From: Nocardia crassostreae
Lineage (GTDB): Bacteria > Actinomycetota > Actinomycetes > Mycobacteriales > Mycobacteriaceae
Assembly (NCBI RefSeq): GCF_001613405.1
Contig: NZ_BDCH01000010.1
Coordinates: forward strand, 1-64,000
Direction of reading: 5' to 3'
DNA: 64,000 nucleotides
In this document: one piece after another, positions 61,880 to 64,000 of the stretch
Numbering within the stretch: position 1 is the stretch's first letter
How the letters are laid out: each line of letters starts with the position of its first letter
Notes under the pieces: model-generated
Database searches by the model: none
What the model was told of the DNA's origin: nothing
Seen by the model: the letters and a program-made list of their open reading frames with translations, nothing else
Program-made: the position numbers and the translations under genes

Positions 61880-63706
61880 ATGGTTTGCTTGCGCACGTCC
61901 AGGTCCCGGCATATGGGTCGGCGACCTCGCGTACTGGCGGTCGCGGGAGTGTTGCTGGTCACTCTCGGGCTGGCGACGATCGGTGCGGGGCCCGCTGTGG
62001 CCCAGAACACCGACCTCTGTTCGCCACCCGGATTGGCCGCCGCCAGCGCGGCGCCCACCAATCTGGCGACCGGTCCGCAGACGCCGTCCTCGGACAAGTA
62101 CACGACGGCGAGCACCGAACCGCTGAACCGCGTGGATGTGAGCAAGCTCGGCCTCATCACGCCGGGCAAGCTCAGCGTCGGCACGCTGTCGGACGCGCCG
62201 CCGAGCATCTGCGTGAACTCCAAGGGCACGTTCACCGGCTTCGACAATGAGCTGCTGCGCGCCATCGGCGAGAAGCTCGGCCTGCAGGTGGAGTTCACCG
62301 GCACCGAGTTCGCGGGCCTGCTGGCGCAGGTGGCCAACGGCCGCTTCGATGTCGGCTCGTCGAATATCACCACCACCGACGCGCGCCGGAATCTGGTCGG
62401 CTTCACCAATGGCTACGACTTCGGATACTTCTCCCTCGTGGTGCCCAATGGCAGTGCGATCAAGGGCTTCTCGGACCTGAACGGCGGCACCCGCATCGGC
62501 GTGGTGCAGGGCACCGTGCAGGACGAGTACGTGGTGAACGAGCTGCACCTGGATCCGGTGAAGTTCCCGGACTACAACACCGCGTACGCGAATCTGAAGA
62601 CCGGGCAGATCGATGCCTGGGTGGCGCCGTCGGCACAGGCGGTGGGCGCGATCAAACCGGGTGATCCCACCTCGATCGTGCAGAACACCTTCAGCCTCAA
62701 CAACTTCGTCGGCTATGCGGTGCGCAAGGACAATCAGCCGCTCATCGACGCGCTCAATGCCGGTCTCAACGCGGTCATCGCGGACGGCACCTACAGCAGG
62801 CTCTACGAGGACTGGGTGCCGCGCGAACTGCCGCCGGGCTGGAAGCCGGGCTCGAAAGCCGCTCCCGCGCCGCAGCTTCCGGACTTCGCCGCCATCGCGG
62901 CCCAGAATGCCGACGGCAGGCCGGACAATTCCGCGGTGCAGCCGAAGTCGACGCTCGCGCAGTTGAAGGACACGTTCTTCGACTGGGAGCTGTACAAGAA
63001 GGCATTCCCGGACCTGTTCAAGACCGGTCTGCCGAATACCCTGATCCTGGCGGTGGTTTCGGGCGTGATCGGCACCGTGCTCGGCATGCTGCTGGCGGTC
63101 GCGGGCATCTCGCGCACGCGCTGGCTGCGCTGGCCCGCCCGGGTATACACCGATATCTTCCGCGGGCTGCCCGCGGTGGTCATCATCCTGCTCATCGGCC
63201 TGGGCGTGGGCCCGGTGGTCAAGAACATCACCGGCAACAACCCGTACTGGCTGGGCGCGGTGGCGCTGGGCCTGCTGGCCTCGGCCTATATCGGCGAGAT
63301 CTTCCGTTCGGGCATCCAGTCGGTGGAGGCGGGGCAGTTGGAGGCCGCGCGCGCCATCGGCTTCGGATACCGGCAGGCCATGACCCTGGTGGTGATCCCG
63401 CAGGGCGTGCGCCGGGTGCTGCCCGCGCTGATGAACCAGTTCATCGCGCTCATCAAGGATTCCTCGCTCATCTACTTCCTGGGTCTGCTGGCGACCCAGC
63501 GCGAACTGTTCGCGGTGGGCCGGGATCTCAATGCGCAGACCGGAAATCTGTCGCCGCTGGTGGCGGCGGGCCTGGTGTATCTGGTGCTGACGATTCGGCT
63601 CACGCATCTGGTCAACTACATCGACAACCGGATGCGCACGGGCCGCGACGACAAAGCCATCGACCCGGTCGAGCAGGCCGTGATCACGGAAGGGCGTGGA
63701 GCATGA
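61880..63706 (+). CDS. amino-acid ABC transporter: binding protein fused to permease
   Basis: 608 aa. Signal/anchor near residues 14-40 (VLLVTLGLATIGAGPAVA), a PAAT-type substrate-binding domain of about 230 residues (SVGTLSDAPPSICV, FTGFDNELLRAIGEKLGLQ, NGRFDVGSSNITTTDARR), then a HisM/GlnP-like permease from about 390 (FKTGLPNTLILAVVSGVIG, IFRGLPAVVIILLIGLG; EAA loop QLEAARAIGFGYRQAMTLVVIP). Homologues in Lactobacillales/Actinobacteria likewise fuse the two. Followed after 73 nt by the ATPase. Confidence 0.92.
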   Translation: MVCLRTSRSRHMGRRPRVLAVAGVLLVTLGLATIGAGPAVAQNTDLCSPPGLAAASAAPTNLATGPQTPSSDKYTTASTEPLNRVDVSKLGLITPGKLSVGTLSDAPPSICVNSKGTFTGFDNELLRAIGEKLGLQVEFTGTEFAGLLAQVANGRFDVGSSNITTTDARRNLVGFTNGYDFGYFSLVVPNGSAIKGFSDLNGGTRIGVVQGTVQDEYVVNELHLDPVKFPDYNTAYANLKTGQIDAWVAPSAQAVGAIKPGDPTSIVQNTFSLNNFVGYAVRKDNQPLIDALNAGLNAVIADGTYSRLYEDWVPRELPPGWKPGSKAAPAPQLPDFAAIAAQNADGRPDNSAVQPKSTLAQLKDTFFDWELYKKAFPDLFKTGLPNTLILAVVSGVIGTVLGMLLAVAGISRTRWLRWPARVYTDIFRGLPAVVIILLIGLGVGPVVKNITGNNPYWLGAVALGLLASAYIGEIFRSGIQSVEAGQLEAARAIGFGYRQAMTLVVIPQGVRRVLPALMNQFIALIKDSSLIYFLGLLATQRELFAVGRDLNAQTGNLSPLVAAGLVYLVLTIRLTHLVNYIDNRMRTGRDDKAIDPVEQAVITEGRGA

Positions 63707-63762
63707 GCGGTCAAGCGCGGAGGAGGCAGCGGAGCGTAACCACGGAGCGCTCCGCTCATGCT
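63700..63762. repeat. inverted repeat spanning the permease stop and ATPase leader
   Basis: Perfect 11-nt arms AGCATGAGCGG (63700-63710) and CCGCTCATGCT (63752-63762) separated by 41 nt, including the stop codon of the permease in the first arm. The spacer contains its own GGAGC-GCTCC dyad. Confidence 0.65.
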
Positions 63763-63779
63763 CGAAAGGATATGGGCGC

Positions 63780-64000
63780 ATGAGTGCCTCCCTCACCGGT
63801 ACCGGTTTGCATGTGACGCTGGGCAGCAACGAGGTGCTACGCGGTGTGGACATTCATGTCGACGCGGGTAAGACGACCACGGTCATCGGGCCGTCCGGAT
63901 CGGGTAAGTCGACGCTGCTGCGGGTGCTCAACCGGCTGTACGAGCCGAGCAAGGGCGACATCCTGCTGGACGGGAAGTCCGTGCTGAAGGAGAACCCGGA
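63780..64000 (+). CDS. amino-acid ABC transporter ATPase (GlnQ-like), cut by window end
   Basis: First about 73 residues visible: MSASLTGTGLHVTLGSNEVL, then Walker A VIGPSGSGKSTLLRVLNRL. AAAGGA lies about 10 nt upstream. Pairs with the fused binding-protein/permease. The rest lies beyond 64000. Confidence 0.9.
   Translation, partial: MSASLTGTGLHVTLGSNEVLRGVDIHVDAGKTTTVIGPSGSGKSTLLRVLNRLYEPSKGDILLDGKSVLKENP

Noticed and set aside
61865..63853. 662-codon minus-strand open frame opposite the amino-acid transporter
   Set aside because: Antisense to the ABC permease with full motifs; composition His/Arg-rich, no domain.

Overview
The window is about 70% GC, with dense gene packing, GTG/TTG starts and many ORF shadows. 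Gene order and products point to a Nocardia-like member of the Mycobacteriales. The markers are rpsF-ssb-rpsR-rplI-dnaB with an intein in DnaB, a ponA1-type class A penicillin-binding protein next to a GT87 mannosyltransferase-like gene, DUF5318 and PadR-ino1. These correspond to the Mycobacterium tuberculosis block Rv0046c-Rv0058, which lies close to oriC. No rRNA, tRNA, CRISPR array, IS element or prophage was seen. Species assignment is inference.

Layout. 1-12 kb holds accessory enzymes and regulators: a partial FAD dehydrogenase, a quinone-oxidoreductase/HxlR pair, a methyltransferase, a paralogue pair of hypothetical proteins, three hydrolase/reductase genes in a row, a LysR regulator, a secreted beta-helix protein, two very small ORFs and an HxlR/RidA divergent pair with a palindromic operator. 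12-17.2 kb is the replication/ribosomal operon (minus strand): rpsF, ssb, rpsR, rplI, then a 750-bp gap with DnaA-box-like motifs, then dnaB carrying a class-3-type intein.

17.5-21.3 kb: a GT87 membrane glycosyltransferase, a CGNR/ABATE regulator divergent from an EamA transporter with two identical-architecture operators 40 bp apart, and a DUF389 membrane protein. 21.3-37.6 kb is a tellurium-resistance-type (Ter) island: three TerD-family genes (one a tandem-domain protein), a TerC-like DUF475 membrane protein, a coiled-coil protein, and an operon of HpcH/HpaI-type aldolase, a double phosphoribosyltransferase fusion and a HAD hydrolase, plus three AIM24 paralogues, one of them frameshifted. 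A PEP-mutase-family gene and a dhaKLM dihydroxyacetone kinase operon are embedded in it. The island interrupts what in M. tuberculosis is the near-adjacent pair Rv0051-rpsF.

37.9-48.2 kb is cell-envelope biosynthesis: GT87, ponA1-like PBP, DUF5318, padR-ino1 (inositol phosphate synthesis) with a perfect palindromic operator, two GyrI-like proteins and a second class A PBP. 48.4-51.6 kb is a sugar ABC importer (binding lipoprotein plus two permeases) without its own ATPase; a suitable MsmX/SugC-type ATPase lies at 59.8-60.9 kb. 51.8-59.8 kb contains DUF2786 and TIGR04338-type metallohydrolase genes, a DUF6745-type gene with a small partner, menC, a Pro/Gly-rich membrane protein interrupted by an in-frame TGA, a thiolase and its divergent HxlR regulator. 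The right end holds an F420-type LLM oxidoreductase and a polar amino-acid ABC transporter whose binding protein and permease are fused, followed by the start of its ATPase.

Two patterns recur: start codons placed 6-8 nt after a TANNNT -10 box (predicted leaderless mRNAs), and a 23-nt sequence found right after the stop codon of three different genes.
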